17,115 bases of DNA, from positions 1 to 17,115 of the forward strand of contig DMWH01000003.1 of NCBI GenBank assembly GCA_003483345.1. Direction: 5' to 3'. The notes beneath the pieces were generated by a model. It searched no databases. It had not been told where the DNA came from and was given only the letters and a program-made list of their open reading frames with translations. This stretch comes from Clostridiales bacterium. GTDB taxonomy: Bacteria; Bacillota; Clostridia; Tissierellales; Sedimentibacteraceae. Shown piece after piece: positions 7,150 to 14,161 of this stretch; positions within the stretch are counted from its first letter, which is position 1; every line of letters starts with the position of its first letter. The translations under genes were made by a program, and so were the position numbers.

Positions 7150-8763
7150 ATGAATGAATTTTTATCTTTAAAAATACTTGATTCTTTCAAAAGAATATTT
7201 GAAGGCTTTTGCATAGATTATAAATTGCTTCGAATTATATTGAAAACCAAATTAATATTGGATTCAAGGCGGGCACCGGTGATAAATACAAACCAAAAGA
7301 AGAAAGATGAAGAAAAGGTTTCTCTTTTGAAGGGATATTTCATGCATCTGCTTTTTGGGGCATTTTTGGCATTCTTTATTTATTTTATAAAAGATGAAAT
7401 GATACGCATGATGTATTTTTCCGGTGCATTTTTCTTTATGACTACCATGTATTTGATTTCTGATTTTTCCTTTGTCTTATTGGATACAAAGGATAAAAAT
7501 ATATTGTTGACAAAGCCGGTGAACTCAAGGACCGTGTCTTTAGCAAAAGTATTGCATATACTTATATACATGTTCAGGTTAAATACCTTTATTGCAGGTC
7601 CGTCTCTTATCGCATTGGTAATGAGCAACGATTTATTTGTTATTCCGATATTTCTGGTGGAAATATTGCTTATGGATTTACTGATATTTTTAGTGACTGC
7701 ATTTATATATTTATTGGTTTTAAGATTTTTCGACGGAGAACTTTTAAGAAATATAATCAATTTTATTCAAATTCTTTTGACAATCTTGGTTACCGTAGGT
7801 TATCAAATTGCCATAAGAATGATAGATTTTACTTCACTTCGAAATATGGAGTATAGTTTTAATGCAACTCATTATCTAAATCCAATTTTATGGTTTGGAG
7901 CACCGTTTGAAATTTTCTATCATGGAGGAGAATCATACTTATATGTTTTTACGGCTTTAATAATTATTGTTCCCCTTGTTTCTTTTATAGTTTATTTAAG
8001 CCTCAGTAAAAAAATGGAGAGCCTGCTTCTTAAGTTAGAAGGGGAAGGTAAGGAAAGACCTTCAATACATTGGATTGAAAAAATAGTAGGATTCATAATA
8101 AACCCTAATGAAATTTCAAAGCAATCATTTAATTTTGCCAATGCCATGTTTAGAAGTGACAGAAGCTTAAAGCTGAAAATTTATCCTGCCTTATCTTCCG
8201 GAATACTTCTTCCCATATTAATGATATTTAATATGAGGATGGGAGGAAGGGAATTTAAGCCTTCCGGTTATGAATATCTTTATTTGTATTTTAATTTGCT
8301 TATATTCTCATCCGTGTTTTATTTAGTGAAATATTCGTCTGCATGGAAAGGTTCATATGTATTTATTTCATCGGGATTTAAAGATTATAAAAATTTATAC
8401 AGAGGATTAATGCGCTCAATGGCCTATAGGTTTTTTATACCCTTAATTATTTTAAATGGAGTAGTATTTACATTAATTTTTAAATTTAGATTTGTAGAGG
8501 ATATAGTAATTTTATTTTTGGCAGGTATTGCAATTTTGCCTCTTATCGGTAAAATATATTTAGAGATTCCCTTTTCTAAACCTATTGAGGAATCAAATCA
8601 AAGGGATTCTTTTGATAAATTTCTGCTTTCATTTGCTATAGTTGCAATTTTTGCTATTGTGCATTTTTACTCAAATATTATTCCTATGGGAAAGTGGATC
8701 TATTTATCGGTACTGGCAGTCGGGATTCCAATAAGTTGGAAATTTGCAACACCGGGAGAATAA
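7150..8763 (+). CDS. large ABC-2-like transporter membrane protein
   Basis: A 537-residue protein with about 11-12 predicted membrane helices, grouped as residues 60-110, 130-220, 265-285, 340-400 and 425-535, with basic loops between them. It follows the ATPase by 11 nt and is thus its likely permease partner. The block DTKDKNILLTKPVNSRTVSL (112-131), between membrane segments, resembles the region after the second helix in large Firmicutes ABC-2 permeases, where such loops contact the ATPase. It is about twice the size of ordinary ABC-2 permeases and so may supply a full membrane domain alone. The ribosome binding site is modest (GGGG, 7150 ATG). I do not recognise a characterised orthologue. 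Confidence 0.8.
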   Translation: MNEFLSLKILDSFKRIFEGFCIDYKLLRIILKTKLILDSRRAPVINTNQKKKDEEKVSLLKGYFMHLLFGAFLAFFIYFIKDEMIRMMYFSGAFFFMTTMYLISDFSFVLLDTKDKNILLTKPVNSRTVSLAKVLHILIYMFRLNTFIAGPSLIALVMSNDLFVIPIFLVEILLMDLLIFLVTAFIYLLVLRFFDGELLRNIINFIQILLTILVTVGYQIAIRMIDFTSLRNMEYSFNATHYLNPILWFGAPFEIFYHGGESYLYVFTALIIIVPLVSFIVYLSLSKKMESLLLKLEGEGKERPSIHWIEKIVGFIINPNEISKQSFNFANAMFRSDRSLKLKIYPALSSGILLPILMIFNMRMGGREFKPSGYEYLYLYFNLLIFSSVFYLVKYSSAWKGSYVFISSGFKDYKNLYRGLMRSMAYRFFIPLIILNGVVFTLIFKFRFVEDIVILFLAGIAILPLIGKIYLEIPFSKPIEESNQRDSFDKFLLSFAIVAIFAIVHFYSNIIPMGKWIYLSVLAVGIPISWKFATPGE

Positions 8764-8781
8764 ATATTATTGGGAGCATTT

Positions 8782-9357
8782 ATGGATAAAGTAACTTTAT
8801 GGACCAGGCAGGATATAAGAAGTCTGGATGATTTGGAAAGAAAGGGTGTAATCAGGATAACAAGGAAGCATTTAGAGGAGAAATTCGATGTTATTTCCGA
8901 CCATATTATATTTTTATATAATTGGTTTGTCAATGAGGCAGAGAAAAGAGTGCCAAGACCGGAGGGCGTGGAGTTTTTCATCTGGTGCTCCATTAGCGAG
9001 GAGTATATGCTAAGACCTACATTAAATGAAATAGTATATGTTTTGGAAGTAGATAAATCTGAGGTAGTATATTTTGACGGCATGAAGTGGGATTATGTTC
9101 TAAATCATCACTATGTTCCAAAGGATGAAAAGGATGCTGAAGAATATTTAAAAGACTTAGAAAGAAAGGGTTTTAAGAATTCTTATTCATTTATTAACGA
9201 AAAAACAGCCCATTTTTATCCGCAGGAAAGGAAAAGAGTAATGGATAGCTGGGCTAGAGTGTTTGAAATTGATGAATGGGATATTTTCAGGATTCAAGCA
9301 AATATATGGGAAATTCGCCCCGAAATGATAAAAGACATATTAAGAGCAGATTCTTAA
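8782..9357 (+). CDS. DUF3841-like protein of unknown function
   Basis: A 191-residue soluble protein. It opens with TLWTRQDIRSLDDLERKGVI, continues with FLYNWFVNEAEKRVPRPEG and FFIWCS, and has a central block LRPTLNEIVYVLEVDKSEVV (79-98) then WDYVLNHHYVP. This order (start with LWT, then IW, then a W-x-x-V-L-N block) is what I remember of the DUF3841 family, so the assignment is by recollection. No catalytic motif is known. I chose the ATG at 8782, with GGGAG 5 nt upstream; a TTG four codons earlier lacks a ribosome binding site. It is 18 nt behind the ABC membrane gene, so it is probably co-transcribed. Its final four bases overlap the end of the convergent SIMPL gene. Confidence 0.65.
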   Translation: MDKVTLWTRQDIRSLDDLERKGVIRITRKHLEEKFDVISDHIIFLYNWFVNEAEKRVPRPEGVEFFIWCSISEEYMLRPTLNEIVYVLEVDKSEVVYFDGMKWDYVLNHHYVPKDEKDAEEYLKDLERKGFKNSYSFINEKTAHFYPQERKRVMDSWARVFEIDEWDIFRIQANIWEIRPEMIKDILRADS

Positions 9358-9974
9358 AATACAAAATCTACTGTTACGTTAGCCTCAATTCTAATTGTCC
9401 CCGGAATTATGGGAGTAGCAGCAAATTCTCTTTGAACGGGAAGAAAAGGTATTGCTGTATTTTCAACAATATTAACAACAAGAGCAGGTGTAGAATAACC
9501 AAGATTCCTGGTGATTGAATTAGCTTTCTGAATTGTATTTAATATAGCCATATTCAGGACCTGCTGGTAATAGTATTCTCTGTTTGATATATCAAAAGTT
9601 ATCAAATCAACAACATTGGCACCTGCATTTACCGCAGCATCAATTATACTTCCGGCAGCTTCTAAATTGGCTGTTCTTATTTGCAAAATATTTCTAACTG
9701 AAAACCCTCTGTCAATTTGCCTTCCATCTTCAAAATCATATACTCTGTCAATTGAATATTGAGAAGTTTTTATGTCGGTAATTCCCATTCGTTGAAGTGT
9801 CTGAATAATAGATTGACTTATTCTTGCGTTGTCTGCCTGTATTTGAGATAAGTCTTCTCCCGTAGTTTGAACCCCCAAACGTATTATAACTATGTCCGGT
9901 GCTATTTCCATCTCGCTATGACCTGTCAATGTCATGGTTCTGTTATGTACATTATCCGATTTATATTTTGTCAT
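9354..9974 (-). CDS. SIMPL-domain (DUF541) protein, no signal peptide
   Basis: A 206-residue protein with the SIMPL fold throughout: MTLTGHSEMEIAPDIVIIRL near the N-terminus, then TGEDLSQIQADNARISQSII, GITDIKTSQYSIDRVYDFED, the AGANVVDLITFDISNREYYY block and the final RIEANVTVDFVF. The family (BP26/OMP28, YggE, IRAK-linked SIMPL) forms multimers; bacterial members are mostly exported. Here there is no signal peptide or membrane segment, so it should be cytoplasmic or surface-associated by another route. Two adjacent ATGs are possible; GGGGG lies 6 nt before the second (9974), which I prefer, and 3 nt before the first (9977). The gene converges on the DUF3841-like gene with a 4-bp overlap and no terminator between. 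Confidence 0.88.
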   Translation of the reverse strand: MTKYKSDNVHNRTMTLTGHSEMEIAPDIVIIRLGVQTTGEDLSQIQADNARISQSIIQTLQRMGITDIKTSQYSIDRVYDFEDGRQIDRGFSVRNILQIRTANLEAAGSIIDAAVNAGANVVDLITFDISNREYYYQQVLNMAILNTIQKANSITRNLGYSTPALVVNIVENTAIPFLPVQREFAATPIIPGTIRIEANVTVDFVF

Positions 9975-10013
9975 CATAATCCCCCTTTTATTTAAAAATT
10001 TTCGAATTATATT

Positions 10014-10044
10014 ATAATATGAACTTTATTAAATTATGTGTCAA
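10014..10044 (-). promoter_or_regulatory. candidate promoter of the SIMPL gene
   Basis: On the reverse strand a perfect TTGACA (complement of 10039-10044) stands 19 nt before TATTAT (complement of 10014-10019). The spacer is longer than ideal and the region is AT-rich, so confidence is moderate. Confidence 0.4.
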
Positions 10045-10053
10045 TGGTCCATA

Positions 10054-10085
10054 GGGGACGGTTCTTGCCGGACATTTGGAGACAA
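10054..10085. repeat. half copy of the GGGACGGTTCTT palindromic repeat
   Basis: GGGGACGGTTCTTG (10054-10067) followed by CGGACATTTGGAGACAATAC (10069-10088). The first part matches the arm of the hairpins at 14722 and 16264; the second resembles the TTTGGAGACAAA interior I remember from longer members in related genomes. The closing arm AAGAACCGTCCC is missing, so this looks like a decayed or truncated copy upstream of the VOC gene. Confidence 0.6.
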
Positions 10086-10190
10086 TACGTCAGGTGGTTA
10101 CTGTTATCACGTTAAATTATAATCAATTTTTAATGAAATAGTATAATTATTATGGTAAAATAAATTAGCTAATATCAAATTGGAGGAATT

Positions 10191-10562
10191 ATGAAATTTT
10201 TGTGGACTACAATACTTGTAAATAATATGGATGATTCATTAAAGTTTTATGAAGAAATAGTAGGTCTTAAAATGACTGAGAGATTCCAGGCCGGACCCGG
10301 GATGGAAATATCTTTTTTGGGTGAAGGAGAAACTAAGGTCGAGCTTATATACAATGAGAAATTTAAGAAGTTGGATGCAGGCAATAGGGTAACATTGGGT
10401 TTTAAAGTTGAATCATTGGATGAAAAGATTAACTTTATTAAGGAAAAGGGAATAAAGATAATAACAGGTCCCATAGAACCAAATCCATCAATCAAATATT
10501 TCATAATAAAAGACCCGGATGGAGTAAAAATTCAATTTGCCCAGCAGCTCCAAAGTAATTAA
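10191..10562 (+). CDS. VOC-superfamily (glyoxalase/bleomycin-resistance fold) protein lacking most metal ligands
   Basis: A 123-residue single-module VOC protein with two beta-alpha-beta-beta-beta halves. The landmarks DDSLKFYEEIVGLKMTERF (14-32), TKVELIY (48-54), TLGFKVESLDE (68-78) and FIIKDPDGVKIQFAQQ (104-119) align well with lactoylglutathione lyase. Compared with E. coli GloA, three of the four nickel ligands are changed: H5 is Trp5, H74 is Thr68 and E122 is Gln115; only the glutamate at E51 remains. Glyoxalase I activity is therefore unlikely, and a binding or resistance-type role fits better. The ATG follows TTGGAGGAA. A TGG-TAAAAT extended -10 (10153-10161) may drive it. It stands alone between SIMPL and the response regulator. 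Confidence 0.88.
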   Translation: MKFLWTTILVNNMDDSLKFYEEIVGLKMTERFQAGPGMEISFLGEGETKVELIYNEKFKKLDAGNRVTLGFKVESLDEKINFIKEKGIKIITGPIEPNPSIKYFIIKDPDGVKIQFAQQLQSN

Positions 10563-10576
10563 GCAAGGTGTTCATT

Positions 10577-10639
10577 TTGATAAGCTTAATAAAAAAGGAT
10601 TTAGACAAACTAAAAAAAAGAAGAGAAGATTTTAAATAA
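10577..10639 (+). CDS. possible 20-residue Lys-rich small ORF
   Basis: In the 184-bp gap before the response regulator, a TTG at 10577 lies 7 nt after AAGGTG and opens a 20-codon frame, MISLIKKDLDKLKKRREDF plus K, then TAA. A second frame (10614-10697) continues with similar composition (LNNKKGLKSASTAQL), so this may instead be a frameshifted remnant of a slightly longer gene. It does not look like an AgrD precursor. It could also be non-coding; the evidence is weak. Confidence 0.2.
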   Translation: MISLIKKDLDKLKKRREDFK

Positions 10640-10746
10640 TAAAAAAGGTTTAAAATCAGCAAGTACGGCTCAATTAAATACAAGAAAAGATATCTGATTA
10701 ACATGTAATAATTCTAGGCAAAAGCAAGGTTACGAGTGGAGATTTT

Positions 10747-11475
10747 ATGTTAAGAATAGCAATATGCGATGATGATAAGGAACTATGCATTGAGTTAAAA
10801 AGCATGCTGAATGAAATCAGCAAAAATACGGGCGAAGCCTTTGAAATTTCGGTTTTTTGTAACGAAGAAGGACTGTGCGATTCATTGATGAGCGGAAATC
10901 GCTTTAACTTGATTTTTCTTGATATAGAATTGTGTGAAATTAACGGTGTTGAAGTAGGAAAGAAAATTCGGGAAGAATTAAATGATGAAATCACGCAAAT
11001 AGTCTATATATCAGCCAAGGAAAGCTATGCTATGGAGCTGTTCGATATACGACCCTTAAATTTTCTTGTTAAACCGTTAAAGATTGAAAAAATTAAATAC
11101 GTTCTTAAAACAGCAAGGAAAGTATTAGGCAGCAGCAATCAATATTTTGAGTATAGAGCAGGTAATGTAAATTTTAATGTATTAATAAGCGATATATTGT
11201 ATTTTGAAAGCAGCGGCAGAAAAGTAAAGGTTGTATTGAAGGATGAAGTAAACGAATATTACGGAAAACTTTCTGAAGTTGAGGAAAAGATTAAAAATGA
11301 CGACTTTTTTTTCATTCATAAATCTTATCTAATAAATTACAATCATGTTATTGAATATTCCTATGAATATGTGAAAATGTCCAATAATGAAATACTTGGA
11401 ATAAGTCAAAACAACAGAAAGGCAGTTCGTGAAAAATTGCTGCGAAAAAGGCAGAGGATGCGCCATGTCAGGTAG
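10747..11475 (+). CDS. LytTR-family response regulator (AgrA-like)
   Basis: A 242-residue regulator, the usual AgrA/LytR length. The receiver domain (about 1-122) has the acidic pocket D8-D9-D10, phosphoacceptor D59 in LIFLDIEL, the Ser89 switch position and K109. The LytTR DNA-binding domain (about 133-235) shows ILYFESSGRKVKVVL, then DDFFFIHKSYLINYNHV and a basic tail (RKRQRMRHVR). Such proteins activate genes in quorum-sensing or bacteriocin systems by binding direct repeats. The ATG lies 6-7 nt after GTGGAG. The gene overlaps the sensor kinase gene by 11 nt, so the two are translationally coupled and surely form a pair. Its target sites are not evident in the window. Confidence 0.93.
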   Translation: MLRIAICDDDKELCIELKSMLNEISKNTGEAFEISVFCNEEGLCDSLMSGNRFNLIFLDIELCEINGVEVGKKIREELNDEITQIVYISAKESYAMELFDIRPLNFLVKPLKIEKIKYVLKTARKVLGSSNQYFEYRAGNVNFNVLISDILYFESSGRKVKVVLKDEVNEYYGKLSEVEEKIKNDDFFFIHKSYLINYNHVIEYSYEYVKMSNNEILGISQNNRKAVREKLLRKRQRMRHVR

Positions 11476-12736
11476 CTATACGGCAGTGTATTTAATTACA
11501 AATATGTTTGCAACATATACCCTTTACAGATATATGTGCATATTTTTTGACAGGAAGGATGTTGATAAAAGACGAGAATTCATGTCCTATGCACTGTATT
11601 ATTGCATTATCAGCCTGTTGTACTTGTCGTTTAACAATCCTGCCATTAACATTGCTTCAAATTTAATAATGTTTTTTTTGCTTACATATAATTATCAGTC
11701 AACAACAAAAACCAGGTTGATAGCTGTTGTGTCAACTTATATGATTTTAATGACTATTGAAGTTCTTGTGATGCTGATACTTCAAAATTACGGAATAACC
11801 GCAACATCCGGAAATGATGCGGCTTTAATTACAGGGCTTATCAGTATAAAAATTATTTCATATATTTTTATGTTGTTTATGTCAAATTTTAAAATGATAA
11901 ATAACGAAATAAAAGTGTCCAATATTCACTGGCTGTCCATATTTATTATACCGGTGGGTACCTTGATATTAGTGCTGATTATGATTTCCATGGATTATGA
12001 TTCCAATGTTACCGGAACAATAATAAGCATAATGATTTTGCTGGTTATTAATGTGTTTGTTTTTTACTTTTATGATGAACTTATGAAGTCATATCAATCG
12101 AAAATTGAAAAAACCCTTCTTCAGCAGCAAAATAATGCTTATTTAAAGCAGCTTGAAATTATTAATCAATCCAAAGAAAACATTAAAACATTCAGGCATA
12201 ATGTTAAAAATCATGCTTTAACATTAAAGTATTATATAGACAATCATGACAGGGATGGCGCCATAAAATATTTGGACAATATATTCGAATTTATTAATTA
12301 TTCAAAGGAGCATGCCAAATCAGGCAATTTTGAAATAGACAGCCTTATAAATTATAAGATGGATTTGGCTGAGAAAAACAATATAAAAGCAGAAGTATAT
12401 CTGGCAATTCCCCATAAGCTAAATATTAATCCTTTTGATTTAAATATTGTTATAGGAAATTTGCTGGATAATGCAATTGAAGCAGCATTAAAGGCAGAAA
12501 ACAAATTTATCAATATATCCATCGAATTGGACAGAAATGTTCTATATATAAGTATTTCTAATTCCTATGACGGCAGACTGAAACTTATAAAGAATAAATT
12601 GGTAACAACAAAAGACAACGACAATCACGGCATAGGATTAAGCAGTGTACAAAATTCGATAGAAAAGTATAATGGTACCATGAATATTCACTATGACGAG
12701 CGAGTGTTTTATGTGGATGTATTAATGTACAATTAA
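11465..12736 (+). CDS. AgrC-like sensor histidine kinase (HPK10 type)
   Basis: A 423-residue membrane kinase that should phosphorylate the preceding LytTR regulator. The N-terminal half holds six hydrophobic segments (about 5-28, 42-57, 60-77, 85-107, 122-141, 157-205), the polytopic sensor typical of AgrC and ComD. Residues 207-240 look like a coiled coil. H245 in KTFRHNVKNH is the phosphorylation site; the ATPase part has the N-box NIVIGNLLDNAIEAAL (326-341) and G-box HGIGLSSVQNSI (388-399). I chose the ATG at 11465, which has AGAGGA 7 nt upstream; the frame is open 12 codons earlier, inside the regulator gene. In AgrC the sensor binds a cyclic peptide made by AgrB from AgrD, but no agrB or agrD lies within this window. 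Confidence 0.92.
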   Translation: MSGSYTAVYLITNMFATYTLYRYMCIFFDRKDVDKRREFMSYALYYCIISLLYLSFNNPAINIASNLIMFFLLTYNYQSTTKTRLIAVVSTYMILMTIEVLVMLILQNYGITATSGNDAALITGLISIKIISYIFMLFMSNFKMINNEIKVSNIHWLSIFIIPVGTLILVLIMISMDYDSNVTGTIISIMILLVINVFVFYFYDELMKSYQSKIEKTLLQQQNNAYLKQLEIINQSKENIKTFRHNVKNHALTLKYYIDNHDRDGAIKYLDNIFEFINYSKEHAKSGNFEIDSLINYKMDLAEKNNIKAEVYLAIPHKLNINPFDLNIVIGNLLDNAIEAALKAENKFINISIELDRNVLYISISNSYDGRLKLIKNKLVTTKDNDNHGIGLSSVQNSIEKYNGTMNIHYDERVFYVDVLMYN

Positions 12737-12752
12737 TATTCTATGTCTTTTC

Positions 12753-12771
12753 ATATTTGATGAACAAATAT
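12753..12771. repeat. short perfect inverted repeat
   Basis: ATATTTG-N5-CAAATAT lies 17 nt after the kinase stop codon and upstream of the sigma-like gene's promoter. No T-run follows, so it is not an obvious terminator; it may be an operator. Role unknown. Confidence 0.35.
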
Positions 12772-12849
12772 TAGGGTTCAGTTTCATGTTTAAGTTTTGA
12801 CATAAATTCATATTAATTATTACATGGCAAGAAATTTGGTATGTATTTG

Positions 12850-12858
12850 TGATACAAT
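12850..12858 (+). promoter_or_regulatory. extended -10 promoter of the sigma-like gene
   Basis: TGATACAAT at 12850-12858 contains TG-N-TACAAT, an extended -10 that does not need a strong -35. It lies 30 nt before the ATG at 12888, giving a leader of about 23 nt. An alternative start further upstream has a perfect TTGACA (12797-12802) but a poor -10 (TTACAT). Confidence 0.45.
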
Positions 12859-12887
12859 GGCATTACATTATAGAGGAGGACGATGCC

Positions 12888-13286
12888 ATGAATTTTGAAG
12901 AATATATTAGAAAAGTATATACAATTGCATTTAGACTTACAGGAGACGAAACTACAGCCAAAGACGTTGCTTCTCTTGCTATTGATAAAAATGCAAATAT
13001 TGTAAAAGAAAATATTGATTCAAATATATTACATATTACCATAAAAGAAGTTTGTGGCATATTTCTTACGGAGTATAGTATATTCAGCAGTGAATCATTT
13101 TACAATAAAAATAATACAACTATACAAAATAAATTGATGAATTTAGAGCCGCTGAGCAGGACAGCAGTGGTATGGAAGGACATAATGGGATATAATATGA
13201 AGGATTTGGAAACAATATCAAATTGCCCAAAATCAAAGCTTTATGAGAAGTTAAACAAGGCCAGGAAAAATCTCATCCACTTTTAG
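12888..13286 (+). CDS. small, divergent ECF-sigma-factor-like protein
   Basis: A 132-residue protein resembling a reduced sigma-70 ECF factor. Residues 6-30 (YIRKVYTIAFRLTGDETTAKDVA) look like region 2.1-2.2, and 85-129 (MNLEPLSRTAVVWKDIMGYN, then MKDLETISNCPKSKLYEKLN and KARKNL) look like the region 4 helix-turn-helix. Ordinary ECF factors have about 160-190 residues; here the region 2.3-2.4 part that melts and reads the -10 is short and not recognisable, so it may not be a working sigma factor. The ATG at 12888 follows GAGGAGGA with 7-nt spacing; the frame is open further upstream without a ribosome binding site. It lies 151 nt after the kinase with its own promoter. No anti-sigma gene is adjacent. 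Confidence 0.6.
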   Translation: MNFEEYIRKVYTIAFRLTGDETTAKDVASLAIDKNANIVKENIDSNILHITIKEVCGIFLTEYSIFSSESFYNKNNTTIQNKLMNLEPLSRTAVVWKDIMGYNMKDLETISNCPKSKLYEKLNKARKNLIHF

Positions 13287-13288
13287 TC

Positions 13289-13351
13289 ATCCTTCGCGCA
13301 GCTAATGATATCAAACGATTAATAATACCATCTTAAGCTTCAGCGAAGGAT
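13289..13351. repeat. decayed inverted-repeat element related to 6229-6287
   Basis: ATCCTTCGC (13289-13297) and GCGAAGGAT (13343-13351) form a perfect 9-bp inverted pair, with related sequence continuing inward (GCAGCTAA and TTAAGCTTCA). AGTCATCCTTCGC at the left and GCGAAGGATCTCAT at the right resemble the arms of the 6229 element. It ends a few bases before the ribosome binding site of the HAD gene. Confidence 0.5.
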
Positions 13352-13367
13352 CTCATTTGGAGGACTA

Positions 13368-14033
13368 ATGAAATATAAATGTCTAATACTTGACCATGAT
13401 GATACGGCCGTAAAAAGCACACCAAATATACATTATCCCTCCTTTGTGGAGGCGTTAAAATCATTAAGACCTGATATTGAAATAAGCCTTAATGATTTTG
13501 TTAATTATTGTTTTAATCCCGGATTTTCATTGCTTTGCAAGGATATATTGAAATTCAGCGATACAGAGCAACAGTATCAATACAAGATTTGGAAGGATTA
13601 TGTCAATAATAATTCCCCGGAATTTTATTCAGGTTTTACTGAATTAATAAAGGAATATAAAAACTTAGGCGGAACAATATGTGTTGTATCACATTCTGAA
13701 AGCCAGCATATAATCAGAGATTATACTAAGCATTGTGGTCTTAAACCGGATTTAATTTTTGGGTGGGAACTTGATGAGCATCAAAGGAAACCTAATTCTT
13801 ATCCAATAATTGAAACTATGAAAAGGTTTAATTTAAGAAATACGGAAATGCTGGTGTTGGATGATTCAAAATTGGGTCTTGACATGGCAAGAAGCTGTAA
13901 TGTTGAATTTGCAGCAGCGGGATGGTCTCACTCAGTTCCTGAAATAGAAAAATACATGAGAGAAAACTCAGATTATTATTTTTCAACAATTGATGAATTT
14001 AGAAAATTCATATTGGACTGCGGGAACCTATAG
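13368..14033 (+). CDS. HAD-superfamily hydrolase
   Basis: A 221-residue haloacid-dehalogenase-type phosphatase with a helical cap between motifs I and II. The motifs are complete: nucleophile D9 and acid/base D11 in LILDHDDTAV (7-16), S108 in CVVSHSES, K141 in RKPNSYP and the D165-D166 pair in LVLDDSKLGLDMA. The family hydrolyses small phosphate esters such as sugar phosphates; this member's substrate is unknown, and the His-Asp-Asp after D9 is close to the DxDGT of phosphoglycolate-phosphatase-like proteins without the Gly. The ATG follows TGGAGGA by 4 nt. It begins shortly after a degenerate inverted repeat, which would lie in its leader. Confidence 0.9.
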   Translation: MKYKCLILDHDDTAVKSTPNIHYPSFVEALKSLRPDIEISLNDFVNYCFNPGFSLLCKDILKFSDTEQQYQYKIWKDYVNNNSPEFYSGFTELIKEYKNLGGTICVVSHSESQHIIRDYTKHCGLKPDLIFGWELDEHQRKPNSYPIIETMKRFNLRNTEMLVLDDSKLGLDMARSCNVEFAAAGWSHSVPEIEKYMRENSDYYFSTIDEFRKFILDCGNL

Positions 14034-14085
14034 GATTTCAAATAGCTAAACTCATACCCGGCATCTTTTAATTTCCAATTTTTTG

Positions 14086-14114
14086 TTGATAGGCAAAACC
14101 TTATTTGATATACT
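14086..14114 (+). promoter_or_regulatory. sigma-A promoter of the DUF2007-like gene
   Basis: TTGATA (14086-14091), a 17-nt spacer and TATACT (14109-14114). Five of six matches at each element with ideal spacing. Transcription would start near 14121, about 40 nt before the ATG. Confidence 0.75.
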
Positions 14115-14161
14115 GGTTATATCAATATTTTTTTGTGCAAATGGAAAGGTGGAAATAAAAG

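Noticed and set aside
7380..7760. reverse-strand open frame inside the ABC membrane gene
   Set aside because: Shadow of a long membrane-protein gene; the translation has no domain and no start signals.
8700..9083. reverse-strand open frame spanning the junction of the ABC membrane gene and the DUF3841-like gene
   Set aside because: Lies wholly over two better-supported genes and lacks a ribosome binding site.
12797..12825. TTGACA plus TTACAT as the promoter of the sigma-like gene
   Set aside because: The -35 is perfect but the -10 has only a weak match, whereas the TG-N-TACAAT at 12850 is better placed; kept only as an alternative.
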